Positions 1 to 10,335 of a DNA stretch of 64,000 nucleotides are shown in pieces. The DNA comes from Tillus elongatus. Taxonomy: Eukaryota; Arthropoda; Insecta; Coleoptera; Cleridae. The position numbers were made by a program, and so were the translations under genes. Positions within the stretch are counted from its first letter, which is position 1. Every line of letters starts with the position of its first letter. The stretch is taken from positions 52,836,917-52,900,916 of the forward strand of contig OZ023262.1 of NCBI GenBank assembly GCA_964006375.1, written 5' to 3'. The notes below the pieces were generated by a model. That model was not told the origin of the DNA and ran no database searches. It saw only the letters and a list, made by a program, of their open reading frames with translations.

Positions 1-176
1 TTGGAATTTGGAGAATTTCGTTAACTGAGCTTCTTATAATTTTGTCAATGTCATCAATAAGAAGGTTCTTGTTTAGTTGTTCGACAGGGGCTGTTTGAAG
101 GGGTAAATTAAACATGGTGATAAATACTGAGTCCATGCAACAAGTTTTTGTCCACAATTGAGTAAGTTTGATTTTG

Positions 177-611
177 TTATCGTTTCAAGTTTTTCGGAAA
201 ATTTCCGTATAGTAACTTTTTAATCAAAACTACTGCATCAGAAAAATTCAATCCCAGATATTTATTTTTTTCATAAACAGTTATGGAAGTTGTTGATTCA
301 TTTGAGATCAAATATATTATTTCCTGTTTCAGTTTACCCTTTTCGTTTACAATAGCTGATGGCTTAGATGGATTGATAGTCAATCCTATTTCTTTAGGTT
401 TATTTTCGGCAGTGTATAATCAATTTTTGACGGAGCATGTGTCTTTACCAGGCAAAACAATGCGATCAGCAGATCCTAGCACCGAAACTGACTCAGTGTT
501 CGCTGTCAACTGGAAACCATAGCAAGAAGCAAGTTCTTTTTCTGTGAGTTCATCGAAAATGTGATTTCTGCACATACTAAGCAATATTGGAGAGAGTGTA
601 GCCCATTGCAA
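177..611 (-). pseudogene. Reverse transcriptase palm remnant
   Basis: Two minus-strand reading frames (611-420 and 383-177) read as pieces of one reverse transcriptase palm region. The first ends with SADRIVLPGK, which resembles the catalytic block (Y/F)ADDIVL with the second Asp replaced by Arg. The second contains GLTINPSKP, like the usual GL-x-(I/L)NPxK motif after the active site, and YEKNKYLGLNF, like the YKYLG block that follows. A stop and a short gap separate them, so it is dead. The LINE clade is not clear; an R2- or RTE-like source is possible. Coding signal stops near base 170. Confidence 0.45.
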
Positions 612-949
612 AACCTGTATTAACTTGAAAAGATTTCGATTTTTGTAATCCTAAATCAATCAGTTTTATTTTTATCTGTAAATTAAGAATTAGATTTTGG
701 AGTTTGTCTGGAATTTCTGAATTTTTAGAACATTTTCCAAATGATAGTAACCAACTGAATCATATGTCTTTATTCCCCTCAGGGCTCGTCCGCGGCCTTG
801 CCGCCCCGATAGCACTGCAACCTTTGGTTGATTGTGCATACCCTTAGTCTTACTCCACCCATTCCAAAATCACTGTGCCTTGAACTAGTCTGCACAGCGA
901 TTGGTAGGGTGAAGTTTTATATTGCTCTGTCTCCGGTCTAGGCTATCCG

Positions 950-2150
950 TAGATCAGTTGTCTTTTGCGGTCCAGAGCTTTACACTCGCACAAGATGTGC
1001 TGGGCTGATTCCTCCCCCTCGCCGCAGAGTCTGCATGCGGGGTCCCCTTCGAACCGCCCCATTTTATGCAGGTGTTTCTTGACGGCCATGTCTGAGCCCT
1101 GGACAGTCTGCCCAGTACACCTTGTGTTGGTTTCTGACCCAGGACTTATTGGCTCCCCTGGCAGTGCTCTTTGTCACGCCCAGAGCCGGTTCTGGTCCCA
1201 TAAATGGTTCTGCTGACCCTCTCTTCGCGAGACTGTCAGCGTCTTCATTGACTTTGACCCCCGAGTGACCCGGCACCCAGATGAGGGTCACCTCATTCTG
1301 CCCAGCCAGGTCACTCGTCTCGTCTCGGCACTCACTCGCCAGCCAGGAATTTACCCGTGGGCTACTTAGTGTCTTAAGGGCTGTCTGTGGCTATGAGGAT
1401 CCGCTTGTTGGTGTAGCCCCTCCTCTTGTTCTCCCGCACACAGTGCAGGATGGTGTCTATTTTGGCCTGAAACACCGTTGCATGGGCTCCGAGGGAAATA
1501 CTATGACTTACTCTCGGTCCTTCCGAGTAAACACCTGTCTCCGTCCCACGCTTCCTTCCGGATCTGTCCGTGAACCAGACAAGCGCGTCCCGTATGCGTA
1601 TGTATGCCCGGCGTCTCCTCCCGCCATGCCTCGCGGTTGGGGATTTCCACTGTAAAGTTGTTTTCCCTGTAGATCCGCGGGCTCGCGATGTCAGACCTCA
1701 TTTCAAGCATGGGTTCCCTCACGATCTCCTGAATTTTGCAGTGGCCCCTGAAGCCTGGTTGGATCTTCAGTCTACCATTGCAGGCTAGTCTGTATAGTCC
1801 TAGCCTGGCCTCCCCCATAATAAGTAAGTGAGGGGGGGGGATCCAGCAACACCTCCATGGTGGCTGTTGGGATTGAAGACATGGCCCCTGTGATGCCTAG
1901 GTAAGCCATCCTTTGGATCTTGCCTAGTTTTTTGTTTGGCACTGGATTGTGTCAACTTAGGCCACCAGACTAGTGGCGCGTATGTTAACGATGGTCTGAC
2001 CACCCTTGTGTACAGCCAGTGGGCCATACTAGGTCTTAGTCCCCACGTTTTTTCATATAGCCGCCTAGTGACGGCTAAGGTCATGACTGCCTTACGCAGT
2101 ATTTTTCCAATGTGACCATTCCAGGTTAGCTTAGAGTATTCATATGCCTT
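950..2150 (-). pseudogene. I/R1-type LINE 3' part: RT tail, RNase H, CCHC-like end
   Basis: The minus strand encodes the end of a non-LTR retrotransposon polyprotein. Around 2130-1830 are GHIGKILRKAVMTLAVTRRL and YTRVVRPSLTYAPLVWWPKL, typical of the segment after the RT palm. 1790-1210 resembles an RNase H domain, ending in IWVPGHSGVKVNEDADSLAK, which carries the HSG and the late catalytic Asp (NEDAD) of LINE RNase H. Around 1050-970 is CRLCGEGEESAQHILCEC, the Cys/His element common at the C-terminus of I and jockey-group LINEs. Several frameshifts and stops break it. It is a decayed 5'-truncated copy; clade I/Loa/R1 cannot be separated by eye. Confidence 0.75.
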
Positions 2151-2159
2151 AGATATGTC

Positions 2160-2609
2160 CAAACATAAAATCGAAGCATTCTTTTTTAATTCTTTGGCAT
2201 CATTGGAGATATTTTCTAGAATTGAGTTATTAATATGGAAAACGGGTATTTTCATGAATCCTCTCTGACTTTCGTTTATGATGAATCTATTCGGTTCCGG
2301 CCATATGTCGATAGCTATGTCTTTGATATCTGCCTGTATTTTTTCATGCGTAATTTCACAATTGTCTGCTCTCATGATGAATCTATTCGGTTCCGGCGAT
2401 ATGTCGATAGCTATGTCTTTGATATCTGCCTGTATTTTTTCATGCGTAATTTCACAATTGTAAGTCTCATTGATATTTTGATTTTCACCTTTGGTCGATT
2501 TTGTGTAATAATGGTTTACAATGTTATCATTGGATCTTTCAAAAATTCCAGAAAAATAATTATGGGCATCTAAGATTTTTAGATCAGACGAATTTTGTTT
2601 ATCACTCAC
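2160..2609 (-). pseudogene. Unassigned retroelement fragment with internal 96-bp duplication
   Basis: An open minus-strand frame runs from 2609 and continues into the LINE tail below 2150. It includes NYFSGIFERS, a duplicated ITHEKIQADIKDIAID block, and near its end CLDISKAYEYS, which resembles the RT motif LDxxKAFD. The two halves probably come from different retroelements fused by deletion or insertion, because the material before 2160 does not look like the RT fingers expected upstream of the LINE tail. Function unknown; probably a fossil. Confidence 0.35.
2278..2463 (-). repeat. 96-bp tandem duplication (two copies)
   Basis: Starting with atgatgaatctattcggttc at 2278 and again at 2374, the sequence repeats with a 96-bp period. 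The copies differ at a few bases (ccggcc versus ccggcg). The period is a multiple of three, so the minus-strand frame stays open through both copies. Confidence 0.9.
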
Positions 2610-3299
2610 TGGACGGCTTTCTAAAACTACATATTTATACGCGGAACGTAGCCCCAGGCGGTTCTTCTAGACTGGATGATTTTTTCAGAGTTCCCCGGTT
2701 GCAACCTAGTCAGTGCAAGGTGAACATTCGGTTGGCCTTTTTTGTGTGGGGACAAAGGGGGGTGATGTAAAATGGGCCTACCATACTTGCTGCGTCCAGA
2801 CTTATAACTAGTCGTTGTAAAACACTGTAGGTTTCTATGTGAAGCTGGCAAAAAAATTTTGCACACATTTTGGACAAATGAAATGAGGTAGTAATTTAAA
2901 CAGAAATTTACAAAAATTTTCAAACACATGTCACACAATGTTTTGTTGCTTGGCTGTCGTCATTTCTCACAAACATCAAATAGGTATTCAGCATTCGGAA
3001 ACGTTGAATACAACTTGAACTTTTTATTATGACTTAAACGGTTTGACATAACCCAAACATCCACATCTTTTTTGGACACAGCAGTGAAAAATATCTAACA
3101 GACACCTCAATCACTCACCATTGCGTGTTGGAATTTGAGGTAGTATAACATTCGCACCCACTAAACTCCATTCCCTGGAGTACCGGACCTTGGTTCATAC
3201 CTCCGTCGGAAAGACCACACATGACGTTGAGTTTGAATGTTTACATTCTGTCGTGGTTTGCGTTATTGGTTCAGGAAAAGCTTTGGACGATTATGCCTT
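2610..3299. other. No gene seen; AT-rich spacer
   Basis: No coding or structural element is recognised here beyond short fragments of the dispersed repeats, for example an acttgctgcgtccaga end near 2788. The part from 3100 may be the 3' UTR of the minus-strand LINE that begins at 3300. Confidence 0.4.
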
Positions 3300-4500
3300 A
3301 GTGGAAGTTACTCATCGTAGTCAGTGGCACTACGGAGAAGAGCATTTGATTGAGAAGCGGCTTTGGCGAACTGAGTGGTGGAGAGTTGAATTATGAACTC
3401 AAGTATTTTAGGCATTCTCAGATCAGAATGAACCTGACTGTTTCTGACAAACCATGGCGCTCCCGTAACCATTCTCAGAATGCTATTCTGGACGATTCGA
3501 AGGGTCTTGATGTATGTGTCGGCCGTAGTGGTCCATGCGGGAGATGCATAGGTCACAGCTGGCCGAATAATGACTTCGTACTCACATGAGGAGTTTATTT
3601 TCCATGGACAATTTGGAATTTTTGTTAAGACGTGAAAAGAACGTCGAGATGATCATCGAAGCTTTCCGTCGGGCATGTTGGACATGGGCGCCGTGTTAAG
3701 CGTTTGTCAAGGAAAACCCCGAGGTATTTGGCGGAGTCTTGCCAGGGAATTAGACTGTTGTCTGCAGATATTTTGTAGTGAGGTGTGTGTCTCCTTTAAG
3801 AGAATATGACTGCTGAGCATTTGTCGGGGTTTATGGCTAGACATGGGTCCTTATATCAGTCTTTACAAGTACAGCTCGTCTACAGCAGTTTGTAGGCGTT
3901 GGGTTTTTATGCTCGGCTGCGTAGAACTGCTGAGGGTGGTAATGTCGTCTGCGTACAGTGTGTATGTCACGTTTAGGCGCGGTGTCGGTATGTCTGCTAC
4001 AAATATACTGTACAGCGGAGGGGAGATAAAAGAACCCTGCGGGAGGCCAGCCGTGGTTGAGTAGATTCTAGATCTGGTGACCAGGTTTTTACCTGAAACT
4101 TCCTCTTAGGTATGACCTGATATGTAGTATCAGAGGGGTGTATAATCAAATAATAGATGTTTGTTAAGGAGGCCTGCATGCCAAACCCTGTCGAAGATTT
4201 GAGCAATATCGAGAGATATTACGTCAGTTCACTTATTTTTGTTAAATTCTTCGATGATGTTTTCTACCATTTGAAGTACTTGGTCTGTGGAGTGCTGGTG
4301 TCTGAATCCGAATTGCTCGTTCGGAAGGATATGGTTGTCCGAGGTGTATGTGGCTAGAGCCTTTTCTAACTTAACCTTTCGACGATTTTGCTAATGACTG
4401 GGACTAGGATAATTGACCTGTAGTTTTGGGGGAACAGCGTGTCTTTACTGAGTTTTTGGGATATTGATGAGATTGGCAAGTTTCCACATGTATGGAAAAT
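3300..4500 (-). pseudogene. Jockey-type LINE reverse transcriptase (3' half)
   Basis: Read on the minus strand from 4500, short blocks match jockey-group RT: FPYMWKLANLINIPKT (4495-4450), NYRSIILVPVISKIVERL (4425-4370), a VWHAGLLNK block (about 4190), LPQGSFISPP-like (4040-4010) and LYADDITTLSS (about 3955), the intact catalytic YADD. The C-terminal segment MTYASPAWTT and WFVRNSQVHSDL follows at 3556-3310. Frame changes between blocks make it a pseudogene. The matching endonuclease end lies at 8380-8830, beyond the BEL element, so this looks like the downstream half of one interrupted copy. Confidence 0.7.
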
Positions 4501-4776
4501 GTCGAAATATTAGTGTTGCGGACCAATGATGTCCGCTTGAATATCTTGCTGATTCGTTGAAATTAGTGGACTGTATTTCTTGTTGTTTGAACACTCTTTA
4601 ATATATTTAACTAATGCTTTACAAAATGATACACTTAATACTATAATAATACTGTTCTACTCATAGGCGTGTTGCTCTTTTTGATTCTGATCGTTGAATA
4701 TGTACTAGAAAAGGAATACTCTGCCGACTCTCATACTAGAGGTCCCTTCTACCTGAAGTACCCCTTCTTCTCTTGG

Positions 4777-5031
4777 TTAGGGCTGCCGTCGGCTGGCGTC
4801 TCGAGCGTTGACATCCCGCCGGCCTTGAAAGATGGTGCTTTCAAAGTGTTCTTCTGGTTCCTCTGAGTGGATATGAAGGGCACATATACGTGCAGTGGAT
4901 CGCTTAACGTCTGAGGACCGGACTCTAACGCTGATCACCCTAATGACACCGTCTTGACTTGGATGTAGCCGTGTGATTCTGCCCATTGGCCAGGACACTG
5001 TTGGAACGTCGTCTTCCTTTAAAAGGACCAA
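4777..5031 (-). pseudogene. BEL/Pao pol C-terminal domain (DUF5641-like)
   Basis: The frame reads VLLKEDDVPTVSWPMGRITR, then LHPSQDGVIRVISVRV and KRSTARICALHI. This is the standard end of BEL/Pao polyproteins (vlikedn-PpxxWpxGRvxevhpgxDgxvRvv…KRPixKlxxLp). It lies just after the integrase region, as expected. Confidence 0.85.
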
Positions 5032-5103
5032 AGTACCAATCTTCAGTTGTGCTTGGCAATGTTTCTTCCATTTTGCTCTTTTCTGTAATTTGGTTATATA
5101 TTC

Positions 5104-5672
5104 TCATTGCCAACGTTTCCAAAATTGCTGGCAAATGGCTTGTAAATGCTGGTATTTAGATAAACGATTCTTGGGCAGTGAGGATACGTCTTCCTCGGGT
5201 ATGGCCGTTAATGGTAGTCCAATAAGAAAGTGGCCAGGAGCGAGTGCACTGTCGTCGTTGGGATCGGAAGACATGGGAGAAAGTGGTCGGGAATTTAATA
5301 TAGCCTCGATTTGGGCCAGTACAGTATAAAATTGTTCAAACGTTAAATTAATGTTCCTCAGAACCCAGACTAAACGGTGTTTAGTGGATTTAATACCTGC
5401 CTCCGAAAGGCCACCAAATGTAGGCGATCTAGCCGGTATAAAAAGCCAGATGATATTTTCCTTATTACGGTAATTAACTAAATCATTATTGCTCTCAAGT
5501 GACAGTCGTGAAAGTGTATTGTTTGCTGCAATCAAATTTAATGCATTGTCCGAAAAAATATGGGGTGGGTTTCCGCGCTTAGAAATAAACCGTTTCAAGC
5601 CTTGAATAAAGGCGTTTGTTGTTAATTGTGATACTAACTCGTGTATCGCCTTTGTGCTGATACAAACGAACA

Positions 5673-5762
<90 letters not shown>

Positions 5763-5881
5763 TTCAAAAGTTTCGCTCCGCGGGTCTCTCGATCCTTTAC
5801 TAAAAATGGACCACCGTAGTCAACGCCTACACTATAAAAGGGAAATGTCACTGGAACCCTGTATTCAGGTAAATTCCCCAT
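5104..5881 (-). pseudogene. BEL/Pao integrase core, split by (TA)n
   Basis: The first part (5881-5760) has [20 protein letters not shown], the VDYxGP motif with the first catalytic Asp. It is then interrupted by an 84-bp (TA)n. The second part (5598-5104) has GNPPHIFSDNALNLIAANNT with the second Asp, LFIPARSPTFGGLSEAGIKS (the PxxPhxGGxxE motif with the Glu) and LNSRPLSP. The reading frame is broken around the microsatellite. Confidence 0.85.
5676..5759. repeat. (TA)42 microsatellite in BEL integrase
   Basis: A pure TA run of 84 bp lies between two integrase pieces. Left neighbour is caaacgaacaggca, right neighbour gttttcaaaagtttcg. Unlike most TA tracts in this window it does not sit inside a family-H repeat. 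Confidence 0.98.
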
Positions 5882-5968
5882 TTTGTACTGGACAGTACTC
5901 GGCTTTCCTCTAAAGCACCGTCTACATTGGTGAACGATTTTTATTTCTGAATTTCTACCGTGAATAAC

Positions 5969-6661
5969 CTAATACTGTCGTCTACTATGGTACAAAAGCA
6001 TTTGATGTCCTACATGCATCAACTGAGTGTCTGATTCTCTAAATAATAGAATGGTTACATGATGTGCGCCTGATACTAGAATTGGGTGTTTTGAGGCCTC
6101 ATTTAATGCAGACCGTTGCATTCTGCCACCAACACATAATATACTCTCACTATCTAAAAATGGTGATAACGATTGTAAGTTGCCTGTTACGTCAGAATGA
6201 ATTTTTAATTGTTTAATTTCCGCTAAAAATGTTTGTTTTTGAGAAATTTTTACAAAAATATTTAACGCTACATTAAGTTCATGATGTGAAAATAAACCAA
6301 TTTTTCTTTGATCCCTTTTAATTTTTAAGTTATTTATAAATCTTAAGGAGAGTGCTGCAATGCGCTTCAATTTCGAAAAAGATGAATATTTTTTTATTGA
6401 AAAGTCTTGTAAAGGGATTTTTTGAACATTTACATCGGGTAACTCCATTATTTGTTCTGTATTTGCACTTAAACAGGTTATTAAATTATTACAGATTGTC
6501 ATTGGCAATTTACCTGCAATGATCCATCCAAATAACGTAGATTGTAGAACTGGTAAAGAAGGACCTAATTTATATTGATTTTGACATATTATAGACCAAA
6601 ACGTATCTGCGCCTAAAAGCATATCAATATTACCTGATCTGTTAAATATAGGATCAGCCAT
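5969..6661 (-). pseudogene. BEL/Pao pol with RT/RNase H deleted in frame
   Basis: The 230-codon frame starts with the post-protease segment (DMLLGADTFW … LFGWIIAGKL … NTEQIMEL) and then, near 6440, passes straight to SSFSKLKRIAALSLRFI, which in intact elements lies between RNase H and integrase. It continues with LCVGGRMQRSAL and HPILVSGAHHVTILLFRESD, where His-His belongs to the integrase zinc finger, ending HVGHQMLLYHSRRQY. The whole RT and RNase H, about 2 kb in intact relatives, is missing, yet the frame stays open over the junction. Confidence 0.75.
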
Positions 6662-6784
6662 GTTACTTAAGATGTTGGAAGGAATATTTCATGGATTGAT
6701 GTTAAATGAACTAATTGGCAGTTTGCTTGTAATTGTGGATAAAACTAAACATTGTACCTCTGCTGAATAATTATTAAATCTAGA

Positions 6785-7051
6785 TTAGATATGTATATTC
6801 GTTTGTTTATTACGGTTTGATAATCTTTCACCTATACCCTTAATGGCAAATTCGATTTTATTTGTTTCTATTTGAAGCTTTGTAGATAAATCCTTTGTAA
6901 TAAAATTACTTTGACTTGCATTGTCCAGTAAAGCCCGACATTCATATATCTTTCCGTGTTTATTTCTAATATTTACAATGACGGTTGATAACAGAACATA
7001 ACCAGGTAGATAAGATGGATTACCCTGAACGCTATTGTGTGCATGGGACAA
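6785..7051 (-). pseudogene. BEL/Pao aspartic protease (DUF1758-like)
   Basis: The frame reads YVLLSTVIVNIRNKHGKIYE followed by CRALLDNASQSNFITKDL. The family's active site is usually RALLDSGSQ(S/A)(S/N)F; here it is LLDNASQSNF, so the catalytic Asp is kept while the usual Ser-Gly after it is Asn-Ala. A stop after about 88 codons separates it from the next block. Confidence 0.7.
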
Positions 7052-7114
7052 TGGCTGGGTCGACCCACCTAAAGCCGATGCCGGTACATCTCTTTGATAA
7101 TATTCTTGTGATTT

Positions 7115-7441
7115 TTAAAATGGTTTTTTCATCAATGTGGTAGCAATAAATGTTTCGCCTGTTATTTGTTCGGCCGTTGAAGATTGTTGGTTATTGTAGT
7201 TGCCCAGTCCCTGCTTGTGGACTATCGGTCCATTGTTACAAAGGACTGAGTTATGAAGATTCTGACAATATTTACATTTACTTGCCTGGCAGTCTGATAC
7301 CGTATGATTGTTACGTAAGCACTTTCGCAGTCTTAATCGCCTGACCTCTGCAAACCTCTGAACAAGTGGTAATTTTAAAAATTCACTACATTGATAAAGA
7401 CAATGTTCACCTTTACAGAAAAAACATTTAATAAATGACAA
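7115..7441 (-). pseudogene. BEL/Pao gag zinc-knuckle region
   Basis: The frame has CFFCKGEHCLYQCSEF and then RLRKCLRNNHTVSDCQASKC with CKYCQNLHNSVLC. This Cys/His-rich pattern is the usual nucleic-acid-binding end of BEL/Pao gag (…HxLxxC…KCxYC…H…LC). The first ligand pattern is slightly altered (CLRNNH where CxxC-x-H is usual). Confidence 0.7.
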
Positions 7442-7482
7442 CCTTTTAAATTTGTGAGCATTATTTGTTGATGCAAGAGAGT

Positions 7483-8371
7483 TTAACGATTGTTTGTTCC
7501 ATTCTTATTATGATGAACCCCAAATGTTTTATTGTTTTTGTCTTTATATGCATAACTTAAATTTTCTAAAATATCACATTTATTACTAAGAAAATGTTGT
7601 AAATATTTCATTGTTTGCAATTCTGATTCGCAATTAAATGATTCCCAATCCCTGCGAGTTCTAAGATCGAACTTTTCTGTCAATATATGAATAATAATAC
7701 GGTCCCAATGGTCGGTTGATTCCCCTAATACCTTTAAAGCTCTTAAATGTTTTAAGGTGTTGTCATATAATTGTCTAAGTTCCGTGTGTGACTCGCGCGT
7801 CATGGAGTTTAATAAAAAAATACCCTTAATGTGATTTTGTATTATTAATTTTTTATTCTCATATCTGTGAGTAAGTAATTGCCAAGCCACTTGATAATTT
7901 ATGGCGGAGATTTCCAGGGACTAAAATTTCTGCTGCATCTCCTTCGAGAGATGTCTGCAGGTAACAAAATTTTTGAATGTCTGACAAAAGCTTATTATCC
8001 TCTACTAATGCTTTAAAACTATCTTTAAACCCCATCCACTGTTCATATTTACCTGAAAAGGTGGGCATTTTTATTGTTGGTAATTTTACCTGATTAATGT
8101 TAGACGAATATTCATTTGTTTCACACGTACTTTTAATTTCATGATTAGAAGTTACCTCAATCTCATTTACATTTGATACAGAAGCATCTTTAACTTTATA
8201 ATACTCGGAAAGAATAGATTTAGCTTGAGCTAATGTTGAGAAATAATTTTCTTCAAAACTGTCACGTTGAGCATCTGATTCAGTTGGATCGATTTCATCT
8301 AAAATATCTTGAACTGATTCGAATTTTTGCCATAGTGGCTCAATTTTTGACGTTCTTAACTGAATTTGCAT
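7483..8371 (-). pseudogene. BEL/Pao gag (DUF1759-like)
   Basis: Two overlapping frames (8371-7859 and 7890-7483) together give a Pao-type gag. The first has KIEPLWQKFESVQDILDEID near the N-terminus and LPTIKMPTFSGKYEQWMGFK, the hallmark LPkIxLPxFsGxxxxWxxF motif of DUF1759. The second carries the LLTHRYENKKLIIQNHIKG segment. A frameshift near 7870 separates them, at the point where the family reads AWQLLTxRY. Gag would form the particle of the retroelement. Confidence 0.75.
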
Positions 8372-8379
8372 GGCGAACA

Positions 8380-8830
8380 GAGTTTGCAGGTGTTCCTCCC
8401 AACGGTTTTGCGGAGTTCTTGTAGGGCAGATTGTACTTGTTTGACGAGTCTGCTAGCGTTTCGTTTGTCGGTGGGGTTTCCGGTGCGTTGAGTTAGTCTA
8501 TGCACGCGGTTCTTTTCTAGTTTAATTTTTTTGATACTGAACGGAAAAGGGGGCAGATTTTTTTGGGGCGGGTTACGTCCTTGATGCATGTTCGATAGAA
8601 CATTGGATTTTGGACTGTAGTTTATCCACTGCAGCATCGAGTTCGGGGCCATAGTATCTTTTTCCTTGGAAAATGGAGTCCGTCATTGTCATATGCGAGC
8701 TGCAATATGATTGGAATGTATTCCGACGAGATATCATTCAGTGAGGTTATTTCGTGAAGAAGGGTGGTGTTCGACACGATCGCTATGTCGGGTCGACCTA
8801 CATTGCCGAAGTGTGTAGGTCTTGATGGTG
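8380..8830 (-). pseudogene. Jockey-type LINE endonuclease C-terminus
   Basis: On the minus strand, 8815-8690 reads VGRPDIAIVSNTTLLHEITS then SSEYIPIILQL, like the end of jockey APE endonuclease, where SSDHxP(V/I) carries the catalytic Asp-His (here SSEY). It continues through a basic linker (NASRLVKQVQSALQELRKTV) and stops abruptly at about 8380, where BEL gag begins. Pairs with the RT half at 3300-4500. Confidence 0.6.
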
Positions 8831-8991
8831 ACAGCCACAGCGCCCCCAGTACCTAGGTTTTAAGCAAGTATATCAATAGTATCATAAAGTAGTGAGGTGG
8901 GCAAAGTAACGCTATATCTGTTAGTAATGCGTAACTGTGGTAACTTAAAAACAAGTGCTTCTATTAAACTTGGTCTGTTTTTTTTTTGCAG

Positions 8992-9186
8992 TTATGCTCC
9001 TGTATCTTTACATAACCCAAAGGTTTCAACCAACTGGGTATTTGAAACAGCTGTTAGGGAATGGTCAAGATGGTTACCAGAAGAAACAACAGAAACGATT
9101 ATGAAAGGGGGCTTTTACACGTTTATGTTGAAACCTGGTCTAAGAATTGTGGTCCTAAACAGTAATGTGTGCTACACTTCTAACTT
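8992..9186 (+). CDS. SMPD1: Acid sphingomyelinase, exon A (first in window)
   Basis: First of five recognisable coding exons of an acid sphingomyelinase, the secreted/lysosomal phosphodiesterase that cleaves sphingomyelin to ceramide and phosphocholine. After a T-rich acceptor (…tttttgcag) it encodes [46 protein letters not shown], which align with the human SMPD1 stretch WLxExMAxAWxxWLPxEAxxTLxxGGFY…PGLRLISLNMNFC. The exon enters in the last base of a codon and ends in tt|gtaagt, joining the next exon to complete Leu. Signal peptide, saposin domain and the first metal-binding motifs are not in the window and must lie upstream of base 1. Gene symbol rests on alignment by eye to the vertebrate protein. 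Confidence 0.92.
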
Positions 9187-9488
9187 GTAAGTATAATATT
9201 ATAACTTTATAAACGTGTTTTTCCAGTATAACGTTTTGATAGCCTTCCCCGCCGACCTGATTCGACCGAATTAAACACTAAGTTGAAAAAATAAAACATT
9301 CATTTGGTTCTAAAACCATTTAACAAATTCAATCAATTTGTTGAACTGGTTTTCTCAGGTCTGCACTCTTGCTGTAAAGAAAAAAGACACTGCTATAATC
9401 AAACTGCTCATAAGAATATCCAAGAAATAATGAACAAATGTTTAAAAATTTTACTTTATGATAGTTATAACTATAGTAAAAAAATCTC

Positions 9489-9960
9489 TGGACGCAGCAA
9501 GTGCGTTATGGTAGCGAATTTTCTTTTAAATATTTTTAATAGCAAATGTCTTTCTTTGATGAAAGCAGGCATCAAACTTGGTTGCCTATATAGTAGAAAC
9601 AATGTACCATATTTCATCTAAATAAATTTATTGTTTGAAAATATATAAACATTTTTCAAAAGTCTAGATGCAGCAAATGTGTTATCGAAGTGAATTTCCA
9701 TAAAAATGTTTTTAATAGCAAATACGAGCAGGCATCAATCTGATTACCGGTATAGCCTATGTAGTAGAAACACTGTACTATATTTTATCAAAATTACTTA
9801 TGGTTTGATAATATACAAAAATTTTCCGAAAATAAACTTAAATGTTGGTTTTCTAACCAACAAAGCTTACGTTAATAGCAAATTGAGTGATTGAAATTCG
9901 AAGGATTTAATGAAAATTCGATAATTTTGCAGATTAGCTCCCGAACGCTTCTCAACAAAT
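9489..9960 (+). repeat. MITE-like repeat unit of the ctggacgcagc family
   Basis: Starts with ctggacgcagcaagtgcgtt at 9489, then a second related start (tctagatgcagcaaatgtgt) near 9663, and ends with a gaaaattcg box at 9911-9919. The interior (aaacttaaatgttggttttc, ccaacaaagcttacgtta) recurs at 21013-21420, 23668-24060 and 26535-26790. It contains no gene. It lies 300 bp downstream of exon A. Confidence 0.8.
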
Positions 9961-9990
9961 TGTTTTCAGAAACATTACTAGGACACCACC

Positions 9991-10266
9991 TGGATGCACA
10001 AACCACAAGAAAAATGTCTTGTTCACACCCCCCAAAGAAGTTATGGGACTGGGAGTGAATAGGGGTGCTGTGCGGGGTAGGCAGGGTTTAAGGGGGATAT
10101 GGCTTCAAGATGTGAGAAAGACAGCTTTCAAGCCCGCTTTATTCGAATTTTCTGCTCATATTTCCTTTTTACTGTCTAGCCCGCCCAGCACCCCTCTTCA
10201 CTCCTGGTCACGTAACTTCCTTGGGGGGTGAGAACAAGAAATTTTTCTTGTGGGTTGTGCATATAG
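9991..10266. repeat. Foldback unit, copy 1
   Basis: The left arm begins tggatgcacaaaccacaag and runs through ggactgggagtgaatagggg; the right arm is its reverse complement with changes (cacccctcttcactcctggt … ttcttgtgggttgtgcata). Arms of about 90 bp flank a loop of about 100 bp (ggggatatggcttcaag … ttttctgctcatatttcc). Longer flanking pieces (gctcccgaacgc, tttcagaaaca) are also inverted. No coding capacity. Confidence 0.85.
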
Positions 10267-10335
10267 GGGGGGTCCTAGGCACGTTTCTTAAAAAAAAATT
10301 TGAAAAGCGTTCGGGAGTTTAACTGCAAATTCACC

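Larger units (their letters stand above)
4530..8380 (-). mobile_element. BEL/Pao LTR retrotransposon, internally deleted
   Basis: Minus-strand blocks appear in the BEL/Pao order: gag (8371-7483), zinc knuckle (7441-7115), retroviral-type protease (7051-6785), integrase (from about 6130 to 5104) and the C-terminal DUF5641-like domain (5031-4777). The reverse transcriptase and RNase H expected between protease and integrase are absent. Clear LTRs were not identified: the right edge lies directly against LINE endonuclease sequence and the left edge, around 4530-4770, is uncertain. It is non-autonomous and broken by frameshifts and a (TA)n expansion. Confidence 0.8.

Noticed and set aside
9489..9621. 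105-codon + frame after exon A as extension of the sphingomyelinase
   Set aside because: It lies inside the dispersed repeat, and exon A joins perfectly to exon B through consensus splice sites.
10019..10231. Similar frames beginning MFTPPKEVMGLGVNRG at 10019, 10728 and 21499 as a small gene family
   Set aside because: They are the same strand of foldback units; the resemblance is nucleotide conservation of a non-coding repeat, and copies at 11530, 22290 and 28500 break the frame.
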